A DNA stretch of 64,000 nucleotides from positions 45,001 to 109,000 of the forward strand of contig JAIFAC010000166.1 of assembly GCA_026545765.1 (NCBI GenBank). The letters run 5' to 3'. The DNA is from Plantago major. Lineage: Eukaryota > Streptophyta > Magnoliopsida > Lamiales > Plantaginaceae. Below are positions 11,457 to 24,300 of the stretch, one piece after another. Position 1 is the first letter of the stretch, and each line of letters opens with the position of its first letter. The notes beneath the pieces were generated by a model that did no database searches, was not told the DNA's origin, and worked only from the letters and a program-made list of their open reading frames with translations. The translations under genes and the position numbers were made by a program.

Positions 11457-12104
11457 CGATGATGAATCGACATGATTATCTTTGGAAAATTGAAGTAGAT
11501 AGAGTGTTTTCTATTTAGTTAAGATAATGGAAGAATTGATGAATGCAAGTAGTTTGTTGTGTCTGAAAATGTGTTCTATGGTTGCATTATATAGACAAGT
11601 TATGGGAGATGTGTGACTCATTTCTTAGTCATAGCTGAGTCACAATGCATTGGATGCCTCATTAATTGAAGATAAGATGTCTGAGAAATTGAAGACAAGA
11701 TGCCTGACAAAGCAAAGATAAGATGCCTGACAAAGTAAAGATAAATCACAAGACTTACTTTCCGTAATTCAAATAATTCAAACTCATATTCAAATTCAAA
11801 TTCAAAGTACATTGATTTTATTACAACGGACACTTGGAAGAGTAAAACACAAACAAGCCACACTTCGGGAAGTAAAAAACAAGTCACACTTCGAAAAGTA
11901 AAAAACAAACAAGTCACACCTCACATAATTTGAAAAACAAGCAAACTAAAACAAGCTCCCAACTTCAGCCATTACTCGGACGAAAACAATTCCTTCTGCA
12001 GTGCATCACAAACTCCCTTATGTTCTGGGGTCAAGTTGGCATAGTTCCCCATAAGTGTCATCCACATGTTCATCTTCTTCTCCTTCATCCTACGTTCCTC
12101 CTTT
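11457..12104. other. Spacer between the two Harbinger genes
   Basis: AT-rich. It has a short direct repeat AAGATAAGATGCCTGACAAAG (about 11690-11745) and a second, AACAAGCCACAC/AACAAGTCACAC, around 11850-11920. No coding exon recognised. Confidence 0.5.
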
Positions 12105-12971
12105 TCATGGCAAACTCAAACTTATGTCTTTCCAACTCAAGGTATCGGGGATAACTTTCATTAAAGTTAACCCATCCTCACTCATCATGGAGTTGCCGTA
12201 ACTACCACCTCTAGCCATCTTATTTGCCTTGTCACACCCATATGCCGTCGTTAGTCCCGACATCGCCCTCACTCGGGCGCTTGTCCCACTACTAGCACCG
12301 CTAATTCCATCGTTGATCATCATCATCCTAACCTCAACCCTCGGAGTTGTTCGACCTTCTTGTATTGTTCCTCCAAGTTCATCCTCGCTTTCCCACTGGG
12401 TACTATTTCATGGCATCCCACCGCTTGAACAAGATGAATCCGCACATAACCCCGACTTCTCTTTATAGAATTCATGTGTCGCTTCGCCATATCGCTTCAT
12501 TGTAGCCATCGATCGCCGACAACCCTAGTAGCACGATCCACACAAATCAACCACCAATTAATGTCGCCTAAATCTCATCCGCTAAATCGAGACGGTGAAT
12601 CATGACTCCGCTTTTTTCCATACCGACATCTTCCCATCCTCCGCACATCCTCGAACTTCTCCTCGACTTTCTTGAACAAACTTATGCACTCGATTCGTGC
12701 TAATGATCGGATTTGTGCTATACCATGTAACAAGAGATGAAAACCAAGTCCTCATTCGTGTTGAGTGAGCTCCGCCCTTCCCTTTATCGTCGTCCGCCCT
12801 TCCGTGTCTTCGCTTTTCCTTTCCCACGCCCGTTCGGTTGAATTTCCTATGCTTCAAGAACGACTTCCGGTGCTTGCAAAAATATTGGTGTTTGGGAGGT
12901 TGGAGAATGGTAATTTTGAGTGTAGGGGTCTTGGTAGGAGCTTTGGAACAAAGGACGAACGAAGCTCGGTT
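12105..12971 (-). pseudogene. Harbinger Myb/SANT-like companion gene, C-terminal part
   Basis: Minus-strand pieces match the DNA-binding partner protein of PIF/Harbinger elements. A Gln/Pro-rich N-terminal region lies near 12890-12971. A trihelix-like segment (WFSSLVTWYSTNPIISTNR) is at 12620-12760, and then FILFKRWDAMKY near 12430 in another frame. The C-terminal tail with DKANKMARGGSYGNSM lies at 12105-12326. In known elements this protein binds the terminal repeats and brings the transposase to the nucleus. The gene has several frame breaks and is split by the CACTA insertion at 12972. Its 5' continuation resumes at 16495-16570, where SALPGSYQELMQKLDEN leads into the same Gln/Pro-rich run once the insertion and one GTT are removed. 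Confidence 0.75.
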
Positions 12972-13592
12972 CACTACAAAAAAAATGGGCTTTAGCGACG
13001 AATTTATCCGTCGCTAAAGTCCACCCGATTAGTCGCTAATCCCTTAGCGACGGATTGGGCGATGGATGAGATGCCCGTCTTAAAAACGGGCGTCTCAAAC
13101 GAATTAGGAACGGATTCCTTATCCGTCCCTAATTCGCGACGGATAAATCAGTTGACCTTCCGTCGCGATTTAGGGACGGATAAAATCGCGACGGATAAAT
13201 CTGTTGACCTTCCGTCGCGATTTAGGGACGGATAAAATTTCGACGGATTACTATCTGTCCCTAACTGGTTGGGACTGTTAGAGACGGATTCCTAACCCAT
13301 CTCTAAATGTCCCAGCCCTAATTCGCCCAAAGTCGGCATTTTTAGCGACGGATTCCTATTCGTCGCTAAAAAACCTGTTTTTTTAATTTTTTAAAATTTT
13401 AATTCCTGTTTCACATTTTACCTGTTTTTCACACAATATAATTGTAGATAATATACACGAAACAATTAAATTGTATTAATTAACAATAGAGATTCGACGA
13501 ATACAAATTATCCAAACCAAAGACTAAATATCCGTACAGAAGATGAAATGTGTATATGTAGCATAAACAACATAAGCATAAGTCTAATGTAA

Positions 13593-15373
13593 CTAAGAAT
13601 CGGCCGGAGGAGGCGGTCGTTGTTGGGTCGTCAAGATCATTTGGGTCAAAGCATCCACCTGCTGAGCCATACGAGCTTGGTTCTCAAGCACTTGCTGGTA
13701 AGCTGCCTTGGTTTGCTCAATCTCTTCCTTGTTTCTAGCTAACTCCCCTTGGAGAGGAGTCATCATCTCCTGGACCTGGTCCTGTGTGAAAACATCAGCT
13801 CCTGTGGATGCCTGGGACACTAAGAAGCTATGACCCGTCAATGTAGGGCCCAAACTTCCAATTCCATACAATCGACCCTTGTTGTCCATTGGGTTGACGA
13901 CAAAGAAGATCTGGTTTTGCTCTTGAATCGACAGCTCCCGACCGTCGATCCTCCTCTCGATCTCACTCTGCAATCGTAAAGTGCATACGAAATAAGATAC
14001 AGTTTTAGGAATTTCTTATAATATACAAATACAAATGTGAACCTTAACAAAGAAACGCATCAAGAATACGCCGACTTCTGGCCCACCCAAATGCCGCCCT
14101 TAGCTTAGTCTTCAAGTGGTATAGCGGTCTTGGGGTCCCCACCGATCTAAAGAACATACATGGAAACAAGTAGTAAGTTGGTAGAAATGAAAGCAAAAAC
14201 ATATAAATCATCTTCCAAAGGATAATGAAAGTAAAAACACAAGTAGTAAGTAATTAATATATACACTAACCGCCATCCGATGATCCGTAATAACAACATG
14301 ACCCATAATGGTGTCCGAAGTGCCTGTACATCATCACCAAATGGCTTCTCGTTTCTTGTCACCGATCCACGACAAGGGGTTCCTTCCAAAGATTCCACCC
14401 AATGCGCCCACCGCCATCCCTACAAACGATGGCTTAGTGCCATTGTTTCTACATTTTTCGCAAAGATAAACCATTTTCCTATAGAGGTCTGACCCTAGCC
14501 TCTCGAAAACCGACCACAACTGGGGAAGCAGGGCATTGGAAATGTAGTAGGTTTTCTACAACAATTCCACACAACATAGAAATTACACAAGGTAAATGAA
14601 GACAACAATTTAAAGATAACACATGCAACAAATTCATTAATGGTGACTAACATATCACTCAAGTTCAGTGGCTAACATACCACTCAGATTGTCCTAAAAT
14701 TTACTAACACAATGGTGACTAACATATCACCCAAGTTCAGTGGCTAACATACCACTCACATATAGTAGCTAACATACCACGCACATTAACACAACGATTA
14801 AAACAACAAATAAAGCACTGTAACATTTAAGCTTACCCGCAACTCATCGAAGTAAAAAAGCCTTCATCCCTTTCGAGACACGTGACCACTTCTCGCCGCC
14901 AGCGCCAGGTAACTCCCTCATGCCCCTAAAAATGTCAGTCAGGTTACCGGAAGCATCAGGGGGGCAAAAATTGTTATCAATGAGAAAGACAAGAAACAAA
15001 TATTCATTAGTATATATAGTTAAATAAATGGTATGTGACATATACTTGTCTTAAGTTATGTTCTACAAATGCATAATATGTACTTATCGTGTTCGTCATT
15101 GGGAACAACACCGGCTTCCCCTTCCACATATATAGCACCGGGTGTCAAAACTAAAAAGGGGCAATCGTCAGGGGGTAAGTCAGCCCAGACATGTGATTGG
15201 CCCGTGCTCGAGCTCGGTGGAGTCTTAGGAACCGTAGACTGGCTGCTCCCACCAATATCAAAGCCCATAGAAGGACTACTCGCTCCACTGGGTGGTGTAC
15301 TGCCTGTACCAGAACCACCAGGGATCCCACTCGATGCGGGGGGGACGGTATGTAGGTCTCCTATGCCGCGACA
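13593..15373 (-). pseudogene. TNPA-like (Ptta/En/Spm) gene of CACTA 1
   Basis: Several exon-like frames on minus fit the second CACTA gene, whose product binds subterminal repeats. From the 5' side: 15090-15373, a Gly/Ser/Pro-rich stretch followed by WADLPPDDCPFLVL; 14844-14955 with DIFRGMRELPG and GGEKWSRVSKGMKAFLL; 14334-14519 with CEKCRNNGTKPSFVGM; and 13593-13973, a Q-rich coiled coil that begins IERRIDGRELSIQEQNQIFF and holds GRLYGIGSLG. The corresponding exons in elements 2 and 3 contain DCPYLVFDPNHP and EVHNKLGDIFRS, confirming the family link. The intron between the second and third exons carries the GTGGTATGTTAGCCAC repeat. Exon borders are approximate, and I cannot tell whether the frame is intact. 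Confidence 0.6.
14637..14790 (-). repeat. Intronic AGTGGCTAACATACCACT repeat, CACTA 1 copy
   Basis: Alternating units AGTGGCTAACATACCACT and GGTGACTAACATATCACY occur five times, with the same spacer CCTAAAATTTACTAACACAA found between units in the other two elements. Each unit has GTGG/CCAC or GTGA/TCAC inverted flanks. It lies in an intron of the TNPA-like gene. Confidence 0.85.
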
Positions 15374-16574
15374 TCTGTAAAAACATACAACAAATAAAGA
15401 AAAAATATGTTAGTAAATTACCGTGAATTTGCATGTAAAACATATACATTTGACACGTACATCCATGAACGATCGGGATTCATAATTTGATAATTAACCT
15501 GACACGTCTAAATTTATTAGATTTATAATTACATGTATAGCATTACATATTTAGTTTCATTACAATTACAATTACATTCTTAATTATGATATGTTAAGAA
15601 TTTTATGAATTACATGCATTTTACGATTAAAATTAATTTTTATAAATTTTAAATTTCCATTTAACTATTAACATTACAAATTGTAGATGAAAATAGTATT
15701 AATTATTTTTATGTTAATACGAAAAAACTATATTAAAATCACCAAAATCACCAAATTGTCTCCAAACACACAATTAAATCTTCCTAATCCTAGTACGTAT
15801 ACGAAAATATCAAATTAAATACCCTACATACTTACAATCATCCTAACATTATACTAACAATCCAATTTCACAATAAATATATCAATTGCACATCTCAAAG
15901 TTAACACGATACGTAATATAAGCTAAACTAGCTACTACATACTTCCTATAAACATACAATTGCTCAAACTAGTCGAAATTAACAAAATTCCCAAATTTGA
16001 AAAAGTAAGGGTTTTAGCCAAAATACCTTCGATTACGGTGAAATTAGCCGAAGAAAGATGAAATTGATGGACCGCCCGAGTTCCTTGTCCCACGAGCTTC
16101 GAAAAGAGTCTAAGATCGCCTAATAGTCGAAGTTTTGGCCTGACTTTGAATTTGGGCTAAAATGGCAAGAGAAGGAGAAAGAAGAAGGCAGAACAGAAAT
16201 GGGGAAGAAGAACACGTTATGTTCGCCTTATTCCGATTTAGCGACGGATATACCAATCCGTCGTTAAATCGAATTTTTTATTTTTTTAAAAAAAAATTCT
16301 TTTTCACTTTAATTTTTAGTCTTAATTCGATTTGATCACCTATCCGTCATAATTAAGGACGGATATTTAATCCGTCGCGAATTAGGGACGAATTGAGCAA
16401 ATTGCTCAATCCGTCGTTAAACTATAGCGATTCGTCGCTATTTGATTATCCGTCGCCAAATCCGTCTCTAAAACCGAACATTCTTGTAGTGGTTGGGGTT
16501 GTTGAGAAGTGTTTTCGTCGAGCTTTTGCATCAACTCTTGGTAGGATCCGGGAAGGGCTGAACATAAAATGCCC

Positions 16575-16951
16575 TGGACCGAAAACTGTCGAACCGCCCA
16601 AAAATCGGTTTTGGCTGACCCTAAACCTATTCGGTCCGGTTCTCGGGTTGAAGAAATTGGAAATTTTGGTTTTCGGTCCGGGCCGGTCCAAAATCGAAAA
16701 ACCCGGGCTGGACCGACAAAACCGAAATTTACATAACTCAAAACCTAACCCCCATTCCCAAATCACATTCCCAAAACCTAGCTCCTGCAGTCCAATCACC
16801 ATTCCTCCAGTTGCCATTCCTCCACACCCACCTCCACCTACGGCGCTCACCTCCACCTCCGCCTCCCTCTAATCCAATCTCCGATCTCCTTCTCCTTCTC
16901 CTTGTCCGATCTCCTTCTCCTTCTCGTTGTCTGATCTCCTTCTCCTTCTCC
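16575..16951. mobile_element. GGTCCGG-rich unclassified repeat, left part
   Basis: A stretch of GACCGAAAAC, AATCGGTTTTGG, GGTCCGGGCCGGTCC and CCCGGGCTGGACCGAC begins here. The same vocabulary in inverted order reappears at about 31,975-32,100, across the 14.7-kb CACTA insertion. Together they look like one non-autonomous element, with CT-rich sequence in its middle that CACTA 2 entered. It separates two pieces of the Harbinger companion gene. I could not fix its ends or target duplication, so its class is open (hAT or MULE are possible). Confidence 0.5.
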
Positions 16952-17588
16952 CACTACAAGAAAATCAGTAAAAAACGACGTTATGGGGCGAAAAATCCAT
17001 CGCCCCATAATGACGGATTGCTAATTGGGGCGACGGATTCTATCCGTCGCCCCGTTTGGCGACGAATAATTATTTGACCTTTAAAAAAAATGAAATTATT
17101 AACGACGGATAATTTTATCCGTCGTTAATATTTTTAATTTAAAAAAAAAACAAAAGGGGCGACGGATACCTATCCGTCGCCCTAAATAGCGACGGATCGG
17201 CCCAGAATGGCCGACGGATACGTGTCCGTCGGCCTAGAGGGGTTTTATGCCGGACTGCGAGCAGAATCGAGCAGAATCATCATCTTCTTCATTCTTCTTC
17301 CTCATTCTCTTCTTCTCCTCTCTTCGATTTCCGGTGAATTATTCGTTATTCCGGCCAATCTTGGTGCCTAATCGAAGCTCGTGTGACAATGAGTTTGGTT
17401 CTTCGATCAATTTCATATTTCTACCGATTAATCAAGGTACTTTGGCTAAAACCCTAGTTTTTAAAAATTTGGGGATTTTGTTTATTTTGATTAATTTGAG
17501 CAATTATATGTATATATGATAAGTATGTAGTAGTTAGTTTAGTTAATTTGATCAATTATATGTAATTTGATATGTAATTTGTTCAATT

Positions 17589-17590
<2 letters not shown>

Positions 17591-17665
<75 letters not shown>

Positions 17666-17782
17666 CTTAACATACTACATACATTCATATCATACTACAT
17701 ACCTAATATATATACATATCATAACTAAATATGTATATATGTTAGGTATGTAGTATGATATGAATGTATGTAGTATGTTAAG

Positions 17783-17850
<68 letters not shown>
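17591..17850. repeat. (AT)n-flanked giant hairpin
   Basis: (AT)n at 17591-17664 and (TA)n at 17784-17850 bracket two nearly perfect 55-base inverted arms (17665-17719 and 17729-17783; core ACTTAACATACTACATACA). About ten bases form the loop. One arm is also present as a direct copy at about 17880-17930. Confidence 0.9.
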
Positions 17851-17853
<3 letters not shown>

Positions 17854-18354
17854 ATTTGATAGTTAGTTTAGTTAATGATATGTATATATGTTAGGTATGT
17901 AGTATGATATGAATGTATGTAGTATGTTAAGTTTGGTATGTATGAATGTATGTAGTTAGTTTGATTTGTGTGTTAAGTATATATAGTTAGTTTAGTTAAT
18001 TTGATATGTTTGTTAAGTATAGAAGTATGTAGTTTTGATTTGATAAATTTGTATGTTAAGTATGTAATTTGATATGAATATATGTAGTAATTCGATATGT
18101 ATAGAGTAATTAGTTAATTTGATATGTATGTTAAGTATATAATATATGTACTAAGAGGTTGAAATGATTAAAATATATGCCCAATTTTGTAACATATCGA
18201 ACACTTAATTAATAATTAATTTATAAGGAACATATAATAATTAACAATTAACCTCCACAATCTTCTTATCCTAATTGAATCGGTCTAATAAATTAAATAC
18301 GATCTAATCAATTGAACGTGTCGTTAAAAATAAAGTATACAATGAATTCCTACC

Positions 18355-18775
18355 GCTCATGGATGTACGATCGCATTTGCCGGTAAATGGCGTAGTTTCT
18401 AGGAGTTTTGTAGAAGGGTTAAATGTTTCATCTCGCTTGCCATGGGACGTCCGGCTTGTGCAACTGGGGTTGATAAAGTGTCCTCGCACATTGGAAACCT
18501 CAGTAAACAAGCAATTTATGACGCCACAAGCAGATTCGAGCACTTGCGACGCTACGGATTCATGCCTCGAGTATCATGTATGGATTCATCACTGAGGAAG
18601 CACCGTCATGGCATACCTCCAATGGAGGGAGAGGCGGGTTTGGGGCCGCCTATCGAGTGCCTTTCTACTTGTTGGAACATGTGCATGGTGTATCGGGAGG
18701 AGGATGTAGATCTGCTGGAATGCAAGTTCTGGTAGGGAGCGCCACAAGTGATGAGGAGGATCGTGCATGAGAATG
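18355..18775 (+). pseudogene. Extra, deleted copy of TNP2 N-terminal region
   Basis: Reads as the transposase-associated domain at the TNP2 N terminus: SWMYDR near 18357, RSFVEGL, IKCPRTLE and HVWIHH. It then jumps straight to CWNMCMVYREEDVDLLECKF, which in the main copy lies about 450 bases further on. The main TNP2 start follows at 19137 with the same SWMY opening. The first copy is therefore an internal duplication with a deletion. Frames are broken. Confidence 0.7.
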
Positions 18776-18820
18776 AGGAGTTTCATCCGCTTGTCTCTAA
18801 AGCTTGTATAACTAGTAATC

Positions 18821-18938
<118 letters not shown>

Positions 18939-19136
18939 AAACCAAACAAAGATGGTAAAATTGAAGTATGTAACTTATATTATGTAATGCCGTAATAATC
19001 GATCGGAGCTAATATAACTTATATTACATAGCAATTGATCAATTATTGTGAAATTGATTTATTATCGTAAATGAAAGACCTCGATCTAATGAATTCAAAC
19101 GTGTCGTTATTATCTAATTATTCAATGAATACCGAT

Positions 19137-20081
19137 CGCTCATGGATGTATTGTCGCATTTCAATGGCGTAGTTCAATGGAGTTTTCTCAAAGGGTCAAG
19201 GTTTCATTGCATTTGCAATGTCAAATCCGGCCAGGTAAAGGATGGGTTGATAAAGTGCCCTCAGGCAATGAAACAAAGGCGTAAACAAGCAACACGTGGC
19301 TCCTAAAGCGGTAGTCCAAAGACTTGAGGAAAATGGATTCCTCCTCAGACGTGTATGGAATCATCATGGTGAGGAAGCAGCACCGTCCAATACATATGAC
19401 CAATATAGACAGCGTGGAAGGAAGAGAAAAAATGAACAAGTCGGGGAACAAAGTACATCTGAAGGCGATGCTATTCGAGCTCGAGTCGAACAAATGGTGT
19501 ATGATGCTGCAGGGGTAGAGTTCAGGGACACAACTAACACTAAAACCGAGGTGGAGGTGGAGGAACCACCGAATCCCGAGGATCAGTTGTTCTTTGACTT
19601 GTTAGAATCATCAAGGAAGTCGGTTTATCCGGGGTGTAAGCTCACTGAGTTGTCTTTGCTGGCTCGGCTAATGAGTTGTAAGGCTAACGGCCAACAATCT
19701 GAAACGAGCTTCAATGAATGGGTTGACATAATGTCGGACCTTTGTCCTGAAGAAAACCTAGTTCCCACCAACTTTTACCAAGCGAAGAAAAAGATGCGGG
19801 GTTTAGGGTTGCCTGTGGTAACCATAGACTGTTGTCCGAAAATGTGCATGATATATTGGGAGGAGGATGCAGATCTAATAGAGTGCAAGTTTTGTGGTAA
19901 GGAACGGTACAAGCATTACAAGGAGGGGGCTGCAAAGAAACGATAGAAGAAAAATCTCCCATATAAGAAAATGTGGTACTTCCCTCTAGCACCTCGTTTG
20001 AAAAGATTGTATGCTTCAAGTGCTTCTGCGGATAAAATGCGGTGGCACAAGGAGCGAGTAATCTCGGATAATGCAGAAGAT
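19137..20081 (+). pseudogene. TNP2 transposase of CACTA 2, N-terminal part
   Basis: The transposase-associated domain begins with SWMY near 19140. It is followed by a long open frame (19296-19946) with an acidic linker (EEPPNPEDQLFFDLLE), SLLARLMSCKANGQQSE, a conserved WVDIMSDLCPEENLVPTNFY block, and the putative zinc-binding MCMIYWEEDADLIECKFC with further Cys residues. A stop (TAG) follows KKR, then KMWYFPLAPRLKRLYAS and MRWHKERVISDNAED up to the CACTA 3 insertion. After the insertion the frame continues as GRMDHPADSPAWKSFD at 27017 when one GAT copy is kept. TNP2 is the DDE transposase that cuts CACTA ends. Confidence 0.88.
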
Positions 20082-21315
20082 CACTACAAGAAAGCCTGTT
20101 AATAGCCACGGAAGAATAGCGACGGAATCTATCCGTCGCTAGCTAGCGACGAATCGCTAGCTCTAGCGACGGATAAAATCCGTCGCTAGGTTTAATGACG
20201 GATAAGCCTATCCGTCGTTAAACATAACGACGGATAGTCGTATCCGTCGTTAAACCTAGCGACGGATAATCTATCCGTCGCTAGATTCTTTGACCAAGAA
20301 AAAAAAAGGGAAAATAATTTTTTTTAAAAAAAAACTGGAACTCTAGCGACGGATAGGCTTATCCGTCGTTATTAGCGACGGATAGCCTATCCGTCGCTAG
20401 AGTTCCAGTTTTTTACGGGAAGCATAATGCTTCCTTCCCCATTTTCTCTTCTTCCTCATTCTTCTTCCTTTCTTCTCCTTATTTCGCCCAAAGCCATTCC
20501 GGTCCAAATCTCAACCATTTTGTCCATTCTTCGTGTACATTCGAAGCTCGTGAATCAAGGAGGTCAATTGTGCCGTCAATTTCAAATTCCATCCGCTCAT
20601 TTCTCTGGATTCGAAGGTAAACCCTAATTTTTTTATATTTGGGAATTTTGTTACTTTGGACTAATTTGAACAATTGAATGTAAATGGAGAGTATATAGTA
20701 CTTAGTTTAGATGTAATTAGGTAATGTTTTACCTTTGAGATGTGCAATTGATATATATTGATTGTGAATTTGAATTTTTAGTATAGTATGTTTGCAAGTA
20801 TGTTGGACTTTTAATTAATTTGATATTGGTGTATATTTAGTAAAATTATGAAGATTTAGTACCTGCTTTGAAACCCTAACTTTTTGACATATTTGGAAAA
20901 TTTAGTTAATTTAGACTAATTTAAGCAATTGTAATTGTATGTTTAATTAACTTTGAGATGTGAAATTATTTGAATTGTTAATTAGTATAATGTTAAGTAT
21001 GTCGTAGTTTTGATTTAAGTATGTTAAGTATGTTAATTAAGATTTGCAATTGTTTCATTTGATAAATTTATACATGTACTAGATTATAAATTATGAGAAT
21101 TTAATTAATGAAGTGTGTTGATATAATTTGGTGATTACATTCGTAAAATGCATGTAATTTATAATTTATAAATTCGCATTAAAGGGTTGGAATGCTTTAT
21201 TTGTAATGGAAATTTTGGTAAGAGACAAAAACTTTATAACATGCAAGAAATGGGGAAATAGGAATCGAGTGAAAAATACGACCTAATCAATTCAAACGTG
21301 TCGTTATATAATCAT

Positions 21316-24300
21316 CCAATGAACACCGATCGCTCATGGATGTACCAAAGGATAGTTAATGGCGTAGTTTTACCTAGTTTTGTGGAAGGAGTTGATGCAT
21401 TCGCTACATTTGCATCGACACGCACTAATTGTTCGAGTCGGATGATGAAGTGCCCTCGCACCCAAAGATAAATGTAGAAATAAGCAATTTTACCTCGTAA
21501 ACGGTAGTGGAACACTTGAAACGTAAGGGTTTGTATGAGTATGACGATGGACTTCTCATGGTGAGACATACAAGCCGCTCATGGATTATGAGAATTTGGG
21601 GAAGCGAAAAGAAAACAGAAACCGTGATGGGAAGTACTCAAAATACTTCTACATCCGATGCTAATAATGATCATGAACGAGTTGAGCAAATGGTATATGA
21701 TATTATGGGTCTAGAGTTCATGGACACCAGGAGCCAAGAATCGAGGGGATGCGAGGAGCCTCCGAATCTCGAGGATCGTGTCTTCTTCGACTTGATGGAA
21801 TCCAAGAAGAAGCCGTTTATCCGGTGTAAGCACCGAATTGTCATTGTGGCTCGCTAATGAGTTGTAAGGCTAATGGCCAAGAATCAATCGAGCTTCAATG
21901 AATGGGTACAAGTAATGTCGGAGCTTTGTCCGTAATCAAACCTAGTTCCCACCAACTTTACCAAAGCGAAGAAAAGATGCGAGGGATGGGGTTGCCCATG
22001 GAAACCATAGATTGTTGTGAGGGTATGCGCATGATTTATCGGGAGGAGGATAAAGATCACCAAGTGCAAGTTCTGTGGTAAGGACCGCACAAGCTGCTAC
22101 AACGAGGGCGCCTCAAAGAAACGTCAAGAAAATCTCCCACATAAGAAAATGTGGTATTTCCTCTAGCACCTAGTTTGAAAAGGTCAGACGCTTCAAGTGC
22201 TTGTCGATAAAATGCGGTGGCACAAGGAGAGAGTAATCCCAGAGGGTAGAATGGAGCATTCATCGACTCACCGCATGGAAACACTTCACGAGAGCTATCC
22301 GTAGTTTGCATCGAGCCTAGAAATGTACGATCGGGCCTTTGTACGGATGGTTTTAACCCTTCGAAGTGACCTAAGTACTCTTGTCAGCTTATGCCGACAC
22401 CGCATAACCTACCCCCGTGAGTGCATGAAGGAACCGCTCATGTTCTGATCGCTTGGTGCCCGCCCGTCCATATGATCCAGATGTAAGGTGGATGTGTTCT
22501 TGCAGCCCCTAATCAAGGAGCTGATCGAGTTGTGGGAAAAGGTATCCCAAAGATATGATGTGTCAACGAAGAAGAACTTCAACTTGAGAGCAAAGACTAT
22601 TGTGGACCGTGAGTGATTTTCCACTTACTCCATGCTATCTCGAAGGAAAACCGCTGCTTTAATGCTTGTCCACATTGTTTGGACGATGAGTGCATTTAGA
22701 CCAAGGAGAGCGGAAAGGAATGTTGGTTTGATCATCGAGGTTTCTACCAAAAGATCATCCGCTCAGAAGAACAAGACTCAATTCTCAAGGATCGAGTAGA
22801 AATGAAAGGGCCCCGGCAAAACTTATCGGTGCATGACACTTGCAGATAGAAAGGTCGGGTCTTATGAAAGTAATCAACTTGGGTCGAGAAGCATAACGAT
22901 AAAATTAGCAAAATTGTGGATGGAAGAAGAGAAGCATCTTCCGACTTGCCTTATCGAGCACTCTTCTTATCCGTCACAACTTGGATTTCATGCACATTGA
23001 GAAGAACGTGTTCAAAACCGCTTCAACACGATTTGCAACATTACTGGAAAACAAAGGATACAGCTTAAATCTAGATCCGAGTTCGATACATTATGTAATA
23101 GGCCGGAGTCGACAAAGCGGAATGATAAGGGATCAGGCCCAAGGCAGCCTACACAATTGACATTGAAGCTAGGAACAAGTCGCTTGATCGGGTGAGGGAT
23201 TGAAGTTCTCACGGTTATGCATCGAACTTGGGAGGGTGTGGATTTGAAGAAGACAAAGATGTATGGGATGAAGAGCCACGATTGCTATGTGTTCATGGAG
23301 AGGCTTCTCCTGTGCATTTCGAGAACTACTACCTAAGTTTATATGGAGCGCCTCACGATCCGAGCTTATTTTTCAAGAATTTATGCTCAAGGGTGCTTGA
23401 GGATGAAGTGTTAGCAAATCTTGAAAGCAACATACCATTGATTCTATGCAAGCTTGAGCGTATCTTTCCACCGAGCTTCTTTGATTCTATGGAGCACTTG
23501 CCGCTCACCTCCCACATGAAGCGAGACTTGTCGGACTTTCAAGATCGGCGGATGTATCCATTCGAGAGGTGTGTAATAAAGGCATCCATTTACGTAAAAT
23601 GTTCTTATTTTCAAGGAACATTATCTTACCTAAATATATATACAACTTACGTGTATTTGGGAAAATTGAAGAAGTACGCCAAGAACAAAGGTAAGTTCGA
23701 GGGTCGATGGCCAATGCACGTGAGACAGAAGTCGCCATCTTCCGCAATTTATTACTTGGAGACCACGTGCACTAAGGCATCTAGACCGCCGTAAATGCGC
23801 ATATCGATGAAGTTCAAAAGGATGATGAAGTTACACTTTCAATATTTAGGATCTCGTAGACCTATGGGCTAAAGGAATACGTAATGGTCGATGATAAGGA
23901 GGTGAAGGCATCCCACTATTATGTCCTCTCGAACTGGTCAAGTTGATGAATTTATGAAGATCTTTGCTAGGTGAGCATCTTACTTATTATAACACATAAA
24001 TTTGAACTTCTAACTACTATCTAATCATGTCATCATGTCCACAGCGTTTTCAAAAAGCGTTGTCTGAAGATGGATCCAAATATGGCGTATGACACACTTG
24101 AAGAACCGTCAAGAGAAGTTGCCAATTGAATTTCCCGATTGGTTCGGGATTATGTCCAGATCCCGCAAACCAAGTCACATATCCTTACTTACGCTTTAGC
24201 AGGGGCCATTCAATGAGTATCCGCTTTTCCATCGTGATATAGTAAATGGTCTTAGATTTCACAAATGGATTCTGACACGTCCAAGTCTACTAGCAATTGT

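Larger units (their letters stand above)
12972..16491 (-). mobile_element. CACTA element 1, 3520 bp, GTT duplication
   Basis: Starts CACTACAAAAAAAATGG and ends ACATTCTTGTAGTG, the En/Spm (CACTA) terminal repeat. GTT lies on both sides (12969-12971 and 16492-16494), the expected 3-bp duplication. Both ends carry dense subterminal copies of TTAGCGACGGAT and ATCCGTCGC in both orientations (12998-13375 and 16236-16470). Inside I see only a TNPA-like gene on minus and no TNP2 transposase, so this is a non-autonomous derivative in the opposite orientation to elements 2 and 3. It sits within the Harbinger companion gene. Confidence 0.93.

Noticed and set aside
16393..16872. 159-codon plus frame over the CACTA 1 right end
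   Set aside because: It crosses a transposon border and GGTCC repeats, and the real coding relic here is on minus.
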